62,000 bases of DNA from Phoronis australis (lineage: Eukaryota; Phoronida; Phoronidae), in contig NMRA01000034.1 of assembly GCA_002633005.1 (NCBI GenBank), positions 345,696 to 407,695 of the forward strand, written 5' to 3'. The notes beneath the pieces are model-generated. The model did no database searches. It worked only from the letters and a program-made list of their open reading frames with translations, and had not been told where the DNA came from. The position numbers were made by a program, and so were the translations under genes. Positions within the stretch are counted from its first letter, which is position 1; each line of letters begins with the position of its first letter. Below are positions 22,040 to 33,021 of the stretch, piece by piece.

Positions 22040-22640
22040 TATACACGGAAATAGACTCCTGCCGTTGTCTGCACTCTGGGTGTGACACCTGGAGACCTTA
22101 CAAGCGGGTCAAAATGAGCTAAATTAGATATTCAAGGTACCGGCCAAAACTGATTTAAACCGGACAATATTATCGCACTGAAAACCGAATGTCCCATTAC
22201 AGACAAATTGCACTGTGGAATGGGTCCGGCAGAAACCAGAAAACGCCCCCCAAAAATGAGTTAGCTAATACAATCGAGATACCGCAAAAAACCCAATTCC
22301 ATATTATTCAATACATGCCACTGATCACTAAATGCCCCAATGACAGACAAAATGCATTTTGGGTTATGCACGCCGTAAACCCCCCAAAATGTCAACCACG
22401 GTATGCCATTGAAAATTTGATCAAGATTAGGTATTCGAGTTACCAGCTAAAAACTGTTTTAAAACGAACAATAATACGGCACTGAACACAGAATGACCGA
22501 TGACAAACAAATTTCACTCTGGAACGAGTCCATCCGGAAACCCAAAAGGAACCCTTAAAATTGAGCTAGTTCACATATTCGAGGTTCCACAAAAACAATT
22601 ACATGTGAATAAGCACATGTCATTGGTCACTTTTTATGAA
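22040..22640. repeat. Tandem array, about 150-bp units with a 303-bp dimer period
   Basis: TTAGATATTCAAGGTACCGG (22124) recurs as TTAGGTATTCGAGTTACCAG (22427), 303 bp apart. Half-period relatives occur at about 22271 (AATCGAGATACCGCAAAA) and 22576 (ATATTCGAGGTTCCACAAAA). The blocks with GCACTG-AAC-CGAATG and CAAATT-CACT-TGGAA also recur at the dimer spacing. I count about four diverged monomers. The monomer length is close to a nucleosome repeat, as in satellite DNA. Confidence 0.7.
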
Positions 22641-24202
22641 TAATACATTTGTTAACCTAGGAAGCATATCAGTACTAAATACGTCTGGGGTTGGACGGCC
22701 CCAGCTACATATCTTTACAACTTACTGAAGAACAATACGTCATACATATAGAACAAATAAGTATCGAGAATATAACTAATGAAATAATGATTGGGTAGAT
22801 AATTAGTAGAGATTATTATAAAAAGGGAGAGAAAGAGGGAAAGGAGGACTTTCATACACTCATTCACACTCACATTCACTCGGTTTAATTAACTTAATAT
22901 ACATGTATGTTTACATTTGCAGAGGTGTATGTTTATGAAAAGTCAGTTTTCTTATAATACAACAGAAGTGGATAAAAAATAACACCATATATTGTTTGAA
23001 TCATTTTAAAGAGATGTCTGCAAAACCCTTCACTGTTTTGAAGTTTTATCCGAGGCGTTAAACACAATAAGATTCACTGCGTCAAAAATTATAAATTTGA
23101 ACTTATTAAGACACGGTTGAGACCCACCTCTCGATGATGTATAAATATAATGAGCATGAGTGTATATGGTATTGAAGATTTCGTTTAGATTGGCAATGAA
23201 GCAAACTAAAAAGTGGTACATGGATGGTTGTGGATGAAAACGTATTTAAACATGTTCAAATGAGGGTTTATGGGTAGATTGAAAGGGAGATAATATATTT
23301 CTTTAATGTCGTCGTCTGTGTAATAATTGAGTAAAGACGCATAATTATCTGGTTTCTCAGAAAACTTGTGGATAAATACGTTTTTAGTCCATGAATTGGA
23401 ACTATTGATCAATGACCCACCTAGAACTTTCTTCAAGGTCGTTGTAATGGAAGAAAATAGTATGATAGATGTATCCTTCAAGAAATAATTTCTCTTAATA
23501 CTTTTCCATTTAAGAAGTTTGTTCTGGCTATATAAAAAATCATCACAAAATATTAGGCCCGCGTTTTACAGATCTTGGTAAAATAACGATTTACCTTTAA
23601 CAGTTAACTTGCAGTTGTTCCATATCACTTGTTTGTATACCGGTACCATCGTAAATATTTCAGGATTAAGAATATCCAAGGTTTTCAGAACCTCCTTGTA
23701 AAAATGGGTTTATAATTTCGCATTTAAGGTTTTCAGTTGAAAATTGGATGAAAAAATGAGGTCACCGCCAACGCGACTGAAAACATGCCTCAGATATATC
23801 CCCCAACTTGCCTCATCCTCTGTATTAAAACGCTTGACCCAATTAAAAATTAATCTTAATTTGATCAGTTTCATGTTCGGATATTTCAAAACGGCAAAAT
23901 TGTCAAAGATTCTTTTATTTTTGGTGGTTTATTTAACCAAATAAATTTTCTGATAAGTTTATTGACTTCATAAATTCTTTTTGGTGATACCCATAGTTGA
24001 CACTACATGAATGAGTTTCGATAAACCAAAAGTTTTAGTAATGAAGATTCAGCCTTTTATGGACAAATTTCGAGTTTTCCAAAGATTAAAACGGTCTTTA
24101 AGCTTTTGGATTTTTTTCATCAAAATTGGGTTTTTCAGCGTCTTCCCCTTTTCCGCCAACTTTCGTAGACTTTTAATGGACTTTTGGGGCCATCTGATTC
24201 CG
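22640..24202 (-). mobile_element. 3' part of the L1/Tx1-like LINE (C-terminal coding remnant and 3' UTR)
   Basis: This is the downstream continuation of the reverse transcriptase at 24203-24847, on the minus strand. Residues such as NPHLNMFKYVFIHNH (from the frame 23206-23481) resemble the KMFQYKxLHNILP segment near the end of L1/Tx1-type ORF2. The frame is broken many times. The putative 3' UTR contains a GGGGCC-x-TCCAACCCC hairpin (22687-22705 read on the minus strand), and the element seems to end near 22630-22645 at an A-rich end. The border with the tandem array is not exact. Confidence 0.55.
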
Positions 24203-24847
24203 TTAAGTGGACTTCGATTTCGGTGCAATGTTGAGGCAAACATGCTTTTGCATTTTGTCATAATTCAAGTGAAGCCCAGATAATGATGAAAAATAATCAA
24301 AAAATCTAAAACAGTCATTTCCAGATTCTACGTCTTTAATGAAAGGAACTGTATCGTCTGCATACTGTGCAATTTTAATTTCGTGGTTGGCTATTGTACT
24401 GCCTCTGAATAATTCATTGTTTCTGATGTGATATGACATAATTTCCGCACACAGGACGAACAGAAGACGTGAAAGTGGGTCTCCTTGTCGGAGGCCTTTC
24501 TCTATGTTAAAATGCTGTGATGTAAATCCGTTGTTCAAAACACATGACGAAATTCCAGAATACAATGTACGGATTCTATTAATAAAAACGTCGCCAAAAT
24601 TGAAAGGTTTCAACGATCAAAATGAAAACCCCCAATTTACAGTGTCATACGCTTTCTTGAAATCGAGGAATACAATGTGACCAAGGGTGTACTTATCTTT
24701 ATAAAATTCAATTATATCGTCAATTACACGTATATTATGGCCTATATAACGTTTCGGCAAGGATGTTTGATCTGGATTAATCAAATTGTTAATAATGTAT
24801 ATTTTGTTTGCGATTGTTTTAGTTATTAATTTATAGTCACAGTTCAA
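24203..24847 (-). pseudogene. L1/Tx1-like LINE reverse transcriptase
   Basis: The palm domain is read on the minus strand in two in-frame halves separated by a stop at 24614-24616. The first half has LLNCDYKLITKTIANKI (finger motif; its first few residues lie before the first Met), NPDQTSLPKRYIGHNIR and motif A HIVFLDFKKAYDTV. The second half has FNFGDVFINRI, the primer-grip-like GLRQGDPLSRLLFVL, and motif C IAQYADDT with both catalytic Asp. Spacing and wording (the LNCDYK..TK..AN start, the RYIGxNIR box and the NxEIKIAQYADD segment) place it with L1/Tx1-type elements rather than CR1 or RTE. It performs target-primed reverse transcription. This copy is dead because of the stop and later frameshifts, though its catalytic residues remain. 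Confidence 0.85.
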
Positions 24848-25222
24848 AAGATAGATAGGTCTCCAATTGTCTAGAGCTAATAATTCTTTGGATTGTTACT
24901 GTGGCGCAACTCTAGGTTTTTAAAATGTTTTCCATGCCCGCTTTGTTCTGCTCATTGCCAGTTACTACGCAGAATCGAGCCCTTAATTTTTTGGGTCTGG
25001 ATTGTTTTCAGTTCAATTTTGGCTTTTTGTAAGTCTTTTTTAGTTCCTCTGAAGGGTTGTTTTCCACCTTGGATGTCAACGCGTTAATTTTTTCTATTAA
25101 ACTACTTTAATCAGAGCGGGTCTTCTTTGCATCCTCTTTTCCTGATTTCCATTTTAATTAATTTCCAAGCTAAATTTTTGTCATCAATATGTCGATAAAG
25201 AGTACTGTAAAATTGGACACAT

Positions 25223-25414
25223 TTAGTTAAATATTTTGTTGATATAATTGGTATCGTTCAAATAACTAGTGTTAAATTTCCAATGACCAGGACCTCTCTT
25301 CGCATTTTCGGTTATTTCAAAATGTAAAGTAATGGCAGAGTGATCTGAAAATACCAAGTCGTTGATAATGGCAACGTCTTCGACTGCTACTTCCCTGGAA
25401 CTTACTTTAAACAC
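25223..25414 (-). pseudogene. L1/Tx1-like LINE apurinic endonuclease, C-terminal end
   Basis: The sequence FSDHSAITLHFEI contains the SDH motif, with the catalytic His of the exonuclease-endonuclease-phosphatase fold, and is followed by KRGPGHWKFNTSYLND, typical of L1/Tx1 ORF2 just after the nuclease. The N-terminal half of the same nuclease lies about 3.2 kb away at 28557-29186 on the same strand. The piece in between is a different LINE, so the domain was split by insertion. The junction is between about 25400 and 25440. Confidence 0.8.
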
Positions 25415-25769
25415 TTGATGAAACTGTGCTCAGTCGCCATCTTCAGTTGGTCTCCTACTGTCCTTAATGGTTTCTTTCCTAAGCCAAGAGAATCTCTAGT
25501 AGGCGGGACAACACAGTTGATCAGGCTCTGTCTGACGGTTGTTGGTGGTGTTGCTGTTGGTATTTCATCCAAATCCAACAAGATGCCTGTTCAACTTCAG
25601 TGGCTACGTCGCGTAGAAGAGCCTTCTTTCCTGACACGGAGACGCCAAGAGACCTCGCCACGGTAGTGACTGAACTGGCCGGAAAACCCCGGCAGACGAC
25701 CTCCACAGAAAAACTCCAGCCTCTCCAGCCGTTAACGTGACAGTCATTCCTCAGGTCTGCATACTTCAA
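25415..25769 (-). pseudogene. Restriction-like-endonuclease LINE, extreme C-terminus
   Basis: This part reads KYADLRNDCHVNGW, SVEVVCRGFPASSV and SCWIWMKYQQQ. It matches the end of the R2/NeSL/Hero-type proteins after the restriction-like endonuclease (HERKxxKYxxL, GW-x-VEVGCRGF-x-S, ASRWLW-K). It is continuous with the endonuclease at 25793-26047 through a frameshift. A poly-His/Gln tract (QQQHHQQ) precedes the stop. The 3' end of the inserted LINE must be close to 25415, where the interrupted host LINE resumes. Confidence 0.8.
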
Positions 25770-25792
25770 GTTCTTCCGCTCGTGTGCCTTTT

Positions 25793-26047
25793 CTACCCTA
25801 CTCTCCCACAGGACGACCTGGTGGGAACCAGGTCAGGGCGGTGGGTCGTCTGGACAATGTGCTGTGAGAAGAATGACTGGTGAGCGGTAAGATATGCCCA
25901 CACTCTCCAGTCGTTGGCTGTGTGCAGGATGCCTTTCTGCTCTGGTGTCTTCCTTTTACTCGCCTCATCACTACTTCTTACGAAACTGATGAATTCGATC
26001 CGGTGGCTTCTCGGCTTCAGTTTGCTCTTGATCTCGTCAACCAACAC
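25793..26047 (-). pseudogene. Restriction-like endonuclease domain of the inserted LINE
   Basis: The frame reads KTPEQKGILHTANDWRVWA and then FSQHIVQTTHRPDLVP. The RPD motif is the PD of the PD-(D/E)xK nuclease fold used by R2/NeSL/Hero-type LINEs to cut target DNA. The following strand with E-x-K is lost in a frameshift toward 25770. Such LINEs encode this nuclease after the reverse transcriptase, and the order here is the same. The basis is motif recognition; the exact clade is not assigned. Confidence 0.75.
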
Positions 26048-27228
26048 GCTTGCAAAAAATTTCAGTACCTAGTTGTGTCGGTAGGTGTACTTTCCTGATG
26101 ATAATAACGCGCTGCAAGATGATACATGTAGGATGTGCTCTAAAGTACATGTGCGTCCACACTGACTACAGCTCGGGTTGACAGCAAGGCCCCAAGTAGC
26201 AAGGTTGCTGGGAGTAGGCAGAACATCATAAACAGATCTGATGAGGAATTTGGCTTTCAGAGGAGACAACTTGAACAAATCAGCCCACTTGACTTCCCTT
26301 TGTAAGACATTGTCCCACTTTGTCCACACCCCCTGCTGGCCCATCTGGACTGCTCGGGCGTACCTTTCTTCGTTCTCTGGCGATCTAACCTCTCTGGTTA
26401 CTCTGTCTCTGCCCGGGTCTTTAGATCTTTCCTTTGCTGGCTTCCCGATCTTGTAGCCCAGCCCTTGCCTACCCTGGCAAGCTGATCGTACTAACTGCCT
26501 GTGCCTCAGCCGACTCTCTGCTTCGATGATTGGTGAGGTGGTGGACCACTGCCTCCCAATGCGTGACTGGATACAGCATCCCCTGATGGCATGGTCAGAT
26601 GTATTCAGCAGAGTGATGGTGGCTCGGACTTTGTATTCTTCTACCACAGACGAGACTGGTAGGACAAGTTTTGACGATTTGCAGTATAGTCCGGCGTTGC
26701 CGAATGACGCAGGTAGTCCAATCCACCTTCAAATGAACCGGGTTGCTGTCCTTTCCATTTCTTCTGCCGAGGATGACGTGACGTCGTAGACAAGCAAAGG
26801 CCACATGAGCTTCGGGGGCAAGATGAACTGAGAGCACCAGAGCTTGAGCCATCTTTGTCGATCTTCTCAAGCCATAGCTTGAGCTGAGCTTCCACGTCTT
26901 TAACTCTGGACGTGTCTCGTAGGTTGCTGTCATAGTACTTGCCGAGGCACTTGACTAGCTGTTCATTGATTATTGGAATTCTGAAACCTGCTATCCAAAA
27001 CGCCTGTCTCTTGATGATGAATGATCTGGACTTCTCTGCCTTGAATGACATACGTGCCCATTTAGTGAGCTCTTCAAGGCGACGAAGAATTGTCCTGGCT
27101 TCCACCGGTGACTCTGTCACTATCGTAATGTCATCGACAAAAGCTCTGCAAGATGGCTGTCTGACTTCATCTAGCTTCGGACCTCGCCGCTCAGACTGGG
27201 CTCTCTTCAACAAGACGTTCATTGTCAA
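26048..27228 (-). pseudogene. Inserted LINE: reverse transcriptase C-half, thumb and zinc knuckle
   Basis: In minus-strand order: CRAFVDDITIVTES carries the metal-binding Asp pair (FVDD for the usual F/YxDD). WARMSFKAEKSRSF and CLGKYYDSNLRD follow in the thumb. After two frame changes come RSADxQxR-like and KWADLFKLSPLKAKFLIRSV segments. The zinc knuckle reads CSQCGRTCTLEHIL, then two extra residues, then SSCSALLSSGKYTYRHN. Relatives have HIL-S-x-C without the extra pair. The extra His-Val is coded by the TACATGTA at 26123-26130. The knuckle lies just before the restriction-like endonuclease, as in R2-type LINEs. Confidence 0.85.
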
Positions 27229-27243
27229 AATAAAAAGGATGAC

Positions 27244-27792
27244 TTAAACTGTGCAGTCCGTCATAAGTCCTTTCTCTAGGTGTTGCCATTCGGTAATGAA
27301 GTTGCCGACCGTGAAACGCATCACGTAGGAGCTGTAGTAAGACTTCACTATACTCTTGACTTTCTCGGGAATGCGGTAGATATCGATGGCACGATAAACC
27401 AACACATGTTGTACAGAACCATATGCATTTGCCAAGGCGATCCACACCATAGTCAGGTTTTTCTTGGCCTTCTTTGCTCGTTGAATGAGTTCACTAATCA
27501 TGGAATTATGTTCCAGGTATCCAGAAAAGCCTGGCACCCCTCCTTTCTGTGATGACGTGTTGATGAACTTATTCTTGATCATGAAGACAGTCATTCTGCA
27601 GTATATAATGGCTAAGTAGATCTTTCCCTCTTCGCTGAGCAGTGAAATGGGTCGAAAATGCCCAATATGCTTCGAGTTTTCTTCTTTCGGGGCGTAGACT
27701 CCCTCAGCTCGTCCCCACTGGGCTGGAACAAGGCCTTTCTTCCAGAGAATCTTTAAAAGCATCCAGAGCTTTTCGCGCAACTTGGGACTCAT
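27244..27792 (-). pseudogene. Inserted LINE: reverse transcriptase N-half
   Basis: The frame covers the finger and first palm region. It reads VPAQWGRAEGVYAPKEE, HFRPISLLSEEGKIYLAI, then motif A as MVWIALANAYGSVQHVL. In this family motif A is W(L)DLANAYGS, so the catalytic Asp is replaced by Ala. TEWQHLEKGLMTDCTV is the start of the GI-x-x-GC-T box and runs into a stop at 27244. The next part continues in another frame (27228 downward). Loss of Asp and the frame breaks show an inactive copy. Confidence 0.85.
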
Positions 27793-28450
27793 CTTATAGA
27801 CCTTGTAGGAAATTCTGGTCGGACCAGGGGCTGACCCCGATCGGACTTTCTTGACAGTGAAGTCAACTTACGACTTCTTAATGTCCCCAAGATCGAAATC
27901 TACATCTGGCAAATCTTCATTCTCTATACCTGGAAAGTCGCCAAGGGGAGTATCTTTCAACTCATCACTGTGGACTTTGGCGAGATACTCCTCCAAGTCT
28001 CTCTGGGTGCAGGTAAGTGTTCCGCCTTTGCTCTTGCCTAGAAGCTTACTGATAATGGTTCCTAGTGAATATGTCCCTCTCCTTAGCCCATTTCTATCTA
28101 TTTTGAGCTTTTCGTTCAGCTTTGCGGAGAGACAAAAATCGCGTGCAGGCCTCGGATGTCAGGTGAGTAATTCCTGCCTTTTCGTGCTCAACTGCCCCCT
28201 TCCACATGCGACGGAGTTCTCTAGGCTCCCTACGGATAGTTGCTATTTCCCGTTGCCGTCTGTTTGGCCTCGTGGGCTGGATGACTCCTTTCTTTTCTCT
28301 ACTGTTCCAAAGCTGTCCACACTAACTTGGTAAACAATTCTTGTCATAGCCTCAATCTTAGTATCTACTGGACCACGAAGAGTGACACGTAAGATGCTGG
28401 CCAGGTCATCGTTTAAGGCTGACCATGCCTGGAAATTAGCCACATGTCAA
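27793..28450 (-). pseudogene. Inserted LINE: N-terminal region
   Basis: Read on the minus strand, NFQAWSALNDDLASIL, IVYQVSVDSFG (28243-28443), then RREPRELRRMWKGAV and LRKAERKAQN in other frames resemble the N-terminal linker of the same R2/NeSL/Hero-like proteins. I see no N-terminal C2H2 or Myb DNA-binding domain before it, so the copy is probably 5'-truncated, with its left border around 28450-28550, where the interrupted L1/Tx1 endonuclease resumes. Confidence 0.6.
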
Positions 28451-28556
28451 TATTCTACTTTGACATGACATATTTTAATCCCTCCAAGTGTACTCCATCA
28501 CACGTGGATACTTTTAACGCCAAACATCATGCAACTTGAAATTCGAATTTAAAAAA

Positions 28557-29186
28557 ATTGATGTTCTATGTTACCGGACTTTTCCTGGAATACACCAGTC
28601 TTCCTTTCTTGTCTAAGTCTGCGGGAGCGCAGTTAAAATCACCAGCGCAGAGGATACTTTGATTGCTTACGAAGCTATGGACTTGAAAATTATTGAAATT
28701 TAGAAATTCGAATTGTTTCCTGGTTTCATTTGGAAATTACAGACTGAGTAAAATGAAATCTTGTTCTGCAATTTTGCATTTGAGAACATTGTTTCTACCC
28801 TAGGTGTCATTCTGGACTAAAGAAGACTAAAAATCGAGATGTCGATAAATTAAAATGGCAATGCCTTTGCTATGGTTAGTGCCGTGACTCTAAAATACCG
28901 GACCATCCCACTCACATTCCCATTTACCGACGGAGTCAGGAACGCTCTATGTTTCTTGTAAATGAAATATATCATAACTCTGTTGTTGCAACCATTTAAA
29001 GAGTTGAGCTCGCTTAATTTCTGAATTAATGCCTCGGAAATTTATAGAAACGCACTTAATGTTAAACATTTGGGATTTTTCTAGGGATTGGAGGCATCCC
29101 TTAACTACGGTTACGCTTAAAAAGATTGACATAAGAAGCTTAGATGTAGATTTAAGATTTAAACGTCTGTACACACAGAAAGGCAC
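28557..29186 (-). pseudogene. L1/Tx1-like LINE apurinic endonuclease, N-terminal half
   Basis: The frame contains KCVSINFRGINSEIKRAQLF and DIFHLQET. N and E are the first catalytic residues of the endonuclease-exonuclease-phosphatase fold. Further down, in another frame near 28580-28660, comes AGDFNCAPADLDKKG with the catalytic D-x-N. The rest of the domain, with SDH, is at 25223-25414. The separation by a foreign LINE gives the order of events: the L1/Tx1-like copy was there first. Confidence 0.8.
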
Positions 29187-29404
29187 ACAAAAGGCAAAGG
29201 GGGACGGAAAGATAAGGAAGAAAAACGTGATCGTACTCGCAAGGCAATGACACCGGCTAACACTTTGTCTGCACCGATATCTGGTAAATTTAACGATGAT
29301 TGATCTAGGGTTGGATTGATTTGCAGTGTTACTGGAACTTCTTAGTCTTCTTGTGGACGTATCTAGGGATAATTTTCCTACTCGTTGAGCACGGTCTATC
29401 TTGT

Positions 29405-29629
29405 CTAGATCGACAGACAGGTTAAGATTTTCTTCAAAGAAATTTTAACAATACGGTCGCAGTCCTCGCTTGGCTGTTCACCAATGCCGTGGATCCTAGT
29501 AGAGTTACGTCTAGAGTATTGTTCATAGATATTCAATTTATTCTTCAACTCTTGATTTTCCTGTCTTATTGTTTGAAAATCATTCTTCAACTTTCTCAGT
29601 TTTTCATCGACAGTATTACGGATATACAA
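29405..29629 (-). pseudogene. L1/Tx1-like LINE ORF1 fragment (coiled coil and RNA-binding start)
   Basis: The frame reads DEKLRKLKNDFQTIRQENQE (heptads with Leu, Ile), then LNIYEQYSRRNSTRIHGIGE. The YSRRNS-RIHGI segment joins the coiled coil to the RNA-binding domain in L1-like ORF1 proteins, which trimerise and coat element RNA. It lies 5' of the endonuclease in the right order. Its N-terminus is cut at about 29635, where a CR1/L2-like LINE in the opposite orientation begins. Confidence 0.75.
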
Positions 29630-29639
29630 TAATTCACTA

Positions 29640-30453
29640 TGAACTGCAAACGAAGCAAGTGATCACAACACCTTCTATTTCGAAATTCTGGACGCTACGA
29701 AACTCTACCAAGATTCAAGCTGGATCTGCGTTATTTAATATATCACACAGTTTCAACAGATCAGTGTGTCAGCAAAGTCTAAGTAATCCAAAATAGAGCC
29801 GCCAGGGCTATCCTGTGTACTAAAATTAGGGACACTAGGGTTGACGACTTGTATTCCAAGCTGGGATTTATGAAAGTAAGACAAAGAAATAAATATCTCT
29901 CTGCCTGTTGTATGTACAGATGTATCAATGGTTTGGCTCCAGCAGTAAACTCAACAGCAGTCAGGCTGTATATTCTACACGTTCTTCTGTTGCTGGCAAT
30001 GTTTCTTCTAAAAAAATTAAAACCGAGACGGGCAAGAGATCTTTTATATATGCAGCTGCTATAATATGGAATTAAACGGTCAAATTCAATTACTACCTTT
30101 AAAGTAAATATTAAAAAGTGGCTGTAATTTACTTAAGCTTTTATACCCTGCCTGTCTTAATCATGTTATTTTTTCATTGTCGTAAATACTCTCACTGTCT
30201 AGATGCATCTCTTAATTTATTTCTTCTGTCTTAGTTAAATTTTTACCATTATTTGTCATTTAGTTATTGTCTTAATTCTCAACCTGTTTTAATTGTATCT
30301 TTGTTACGTATATTTCATTGTTGTTTTATTACTTCCTTGTATTATATTACTGTTTTTATTGTTGAGGGCCCTCTTGGAAAGCAGTGCTATCACTGAAGAG
30401 GCCACCCTCATTTTAAATATTACAATAATAAATAAATAAATAAATAAATAAAA
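29640..30453 (+). mobile_element. 5'-truncated CR1/L2-like LINE with 3' tail
   Basis: From 29786 the frame reads IQNRAARAILCTKIRDTRV, then LYSKLGFMKVRQRNKYLSAC and MYRCINGLAP. This is the thumb-end region that closes CR1/L2/Jockey-type reverse transcriptases (IQNRAAR-I, L-W-L-V-R-x-x). A frameshift follows near 29950. The 3' UTR contains GAGGGCCCTCTTGGAAAGCA and its near-complement ACTGAAGAGGCCACCCTC, then ends in (AATA)n at 30423-30453, the short tail expected of these LINEs. Most of the element is missing 5'. It abuts the L1/Tx1 ORF1 fragment on the opposite strand. Confidence 0.8.
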
Positions 30454-32977
30454 CAGGAGTTCAACAAACCACGAGCAATTGCTCTTTCTTTCGACCGCAT
30501 TTATAGTGTCCTGATTCAGCGAGAGAAAATCACTGTTCCTACACAAAGCCCTTACATTGTTACTGTTACTGAGTCAACTTTTGACAAATCGAGCGTGAAC
30601 TTTATCTTGAATTGTCAATATTATCGAAAATAATTAGGGATCTTTTCATGCAACACCCTCAATTTAAGGACTGAGTCCTTATTTATTTTCAATGAACTCT
30701 GGGTCCAGTTTTTTTCATGTTATTAGAAAATGATGAGCTCATAATAAAGATGAAATAATAGGAAAATATTGCAGCATATGTGAATCCATTAAGACACAAA
30801 TACGCAAAAAGACTTAGGGAACTTAGTTGAGTCCCTATTTGCGACTGTTTCATTCAACCGGCCACTGAACTCATAATTTAAAGAAATCTTTTTAGACTGA
30901 TATTCATTAGATCACGTGATGTGGCAATAGGTGGCGTGCTGACCAGACTTGTATAATAATAATTTAAACGGGTTATAAAGCCGTGTTCTGCCCAAGGAAC
31001 GTAATTTTGATTTAGAACCGACTTGCCGTCAATTTGGTTTTAACTTGTTGCGTACTCAGGTGAGAAGTGACTTCTGTTACTGCAAAAATACAATTCACGG
31101 GGCATGATGACGCGCTGTGACAAGCCAATGCGCAAAGCAATCACGAACTGTTAGTTTTTTCGAAGCTCTCCAATTTCAATTGCCTATAGAACAATCTGAG
31201 ACCATTTTCATAACAGTCCCTGGTCTAAATCAAAAGTCCTCATGTTCCTTTCCCATAGCAGAAGTGATTTGTGGGCTTAGAAAAAACTGATAGTTCGTTA
31301 GTGCTTCGGATCCAAGCTAAGAGCAACTTATCGCAGCGGGTTACGTTTCAGCTGCCGACACAACGTGCTCATCACAGGACATCTTGCAGGTCAAACCGAT
31401 TTCAGTTAAACGAAAAACAAGAACGAGATGACGTATTCAAACATGCTTGGCACTATAGAGCAACGTTTTGTTACCAGATGACATGGTCATTGACGGCGAG
31501 TGTAAGACAACACAGATGAGGTTGGTAAAAAAGTAAGATGCTGGCATTGTGTTTTTTGCGCTAAGATTGCAGAGCAGCATTTCCCCGGATTCCAAGCTTA
31601 AAATGGGCGGGGAGTTGAGATTAATAAACCAAATAGTACTTTCATTGTAGGCCTAACATGAGCTCTGAAAAAGTTTAGAACCAAACAATCACGTGTGTAC
31701 TTATGTTCCTACTATTTTGACAACAAAACTGTGTAAAGGATAGTACCGCTACATCTATGGTTGCTTTTCGCAAATTGTGATTTTGTATAGGCTACATCAG
31801 TGAAACAGTATTGCGGGACATCGGAATAAGTTAGAGCAAGAAAGTACTAAGAAACTCTTCACTCGTGTTCAACGAATGACGTCTGAAAGCAGCCTGTACA
31901 AATCAGTAATTACGGACCGCGCCTTACAAAACAATCATCTAATTGGTGGGCAAGAGAATTTGTTAATGCGTGAAAAGGGAAACCCGTGTCTGAACAGAGA
32001 CATGGAACACTTTCAGTTGGACACGGCATACATTCTGTGAAGTAACCAAAGTTCTAGCTCACTCGTGCGTCCAGGTACTTGACATATACCAGCTTGAAAA
32101 TGACTGTCGAAAAGGGCCTAAAGATAGCCAGTTCATTCCATTCCAACAGTCATTTTTTCAAAAAAATTTTGAAGTTGGACATGTTAGATATATATATAAC
32201 CTACAGATATATACCTTTATTTTAAAACAAGTAAATACACACATACAAAGACTGCTCAAGTTGAATACATTTTGTACATAATTTATAAGGATGCACTCAC
32301 AGGTATTTTAACATACCCATTCAAACCCAAAAGGCATACGGTCACGAAATATGTCATTACAAAACCAACGACAACTCGAGCTGCTCGCTTCAATAGAATT
32401 TCTATTAGTTGGTTTTGAAATCATTATTTTATTCATAAATGCAAATACGTTGCTCCCCCCGCGGTGGAAGAGTCCAATATAGGCCTATCACTTTTAAGCA
32501 TCGACCGCACTTGAGCACCAACATAATGATATCGAAACACTTGAAATTTCTGCAGTGAAACCACGAGAGGTAAGTTGTGTGAAAAATACAGGAATTTAAA
32601 AACGTGCTTTCGACCCATTGTCTTTTTAAAACTTAAGTTACTATTTAGAACCAACTGTGTTGCTTTTGTTGTAGTCAAGTTGTTTAAGAAAATAGCCGTT
32701 GTCTAACGTTTTTCCGTTGGTGCGTTGAATTGCTGTCGTAGGTAATGTCTCGGATATCGGCAAATATTAGCAATAATAAAGGTGAACCATGACTTCCGGG
32801 TCAACATTCCAGTCATCTCACGCATAATATTTTAAAAATGTTAAATTGATATAGGAACAATGGAAACGTTGACTGGCGTCAATTATGAAACAAAATACAA
32901 GGGTAATCAAATTAAAAAATGAGTAACCAACTGAAAATATTACCGTAGCTTTGATTTTGTTAGTTATGTCATGTGCT
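30454..32977. other. Unassigned stretch
   Basis: No gene is recognised. A short dispersed repeat (GAACAATCTGAGACC, then GGTCTAAATCAAAAG) lies at 31189-31238 and resembles 36528-36582 and 38980-39025. A short TA repeat lies at 32188-32200. The frame 31271-31519 is unsupported. Confidence 0.4.
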
Positions 32978-33021
32978 GCGCAGCCCCCTCCCCCCCAGCC
33001 CCCTATGGTGCGCCGCCCATG
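32978..33021. repeat. GC-rich CCGCCCATG repeat family, short copy
   Basis: GCGCAGCCCCCTCCCCCC and GCCCCCTATGGTGCGCCGCC stand out from AT-rich surroundings. They match parts of the longer copies at 34172-34293 and (reverse complement) 41271-41410. Confidence 0.6.

Noticed and set aside
22189-22485. 98-residue plus-strand open frame
   Set aside because: It lies entirely within the tandem array and follows its period; no protein family is recognised.
30304-30546. 80-residue minus-strand open frame with a Phe/Ile-rich stretch
   Set aside because: It is the reverse reading of the (AATA)n tail and 3' UTR of the CR1/L2-like LINE.
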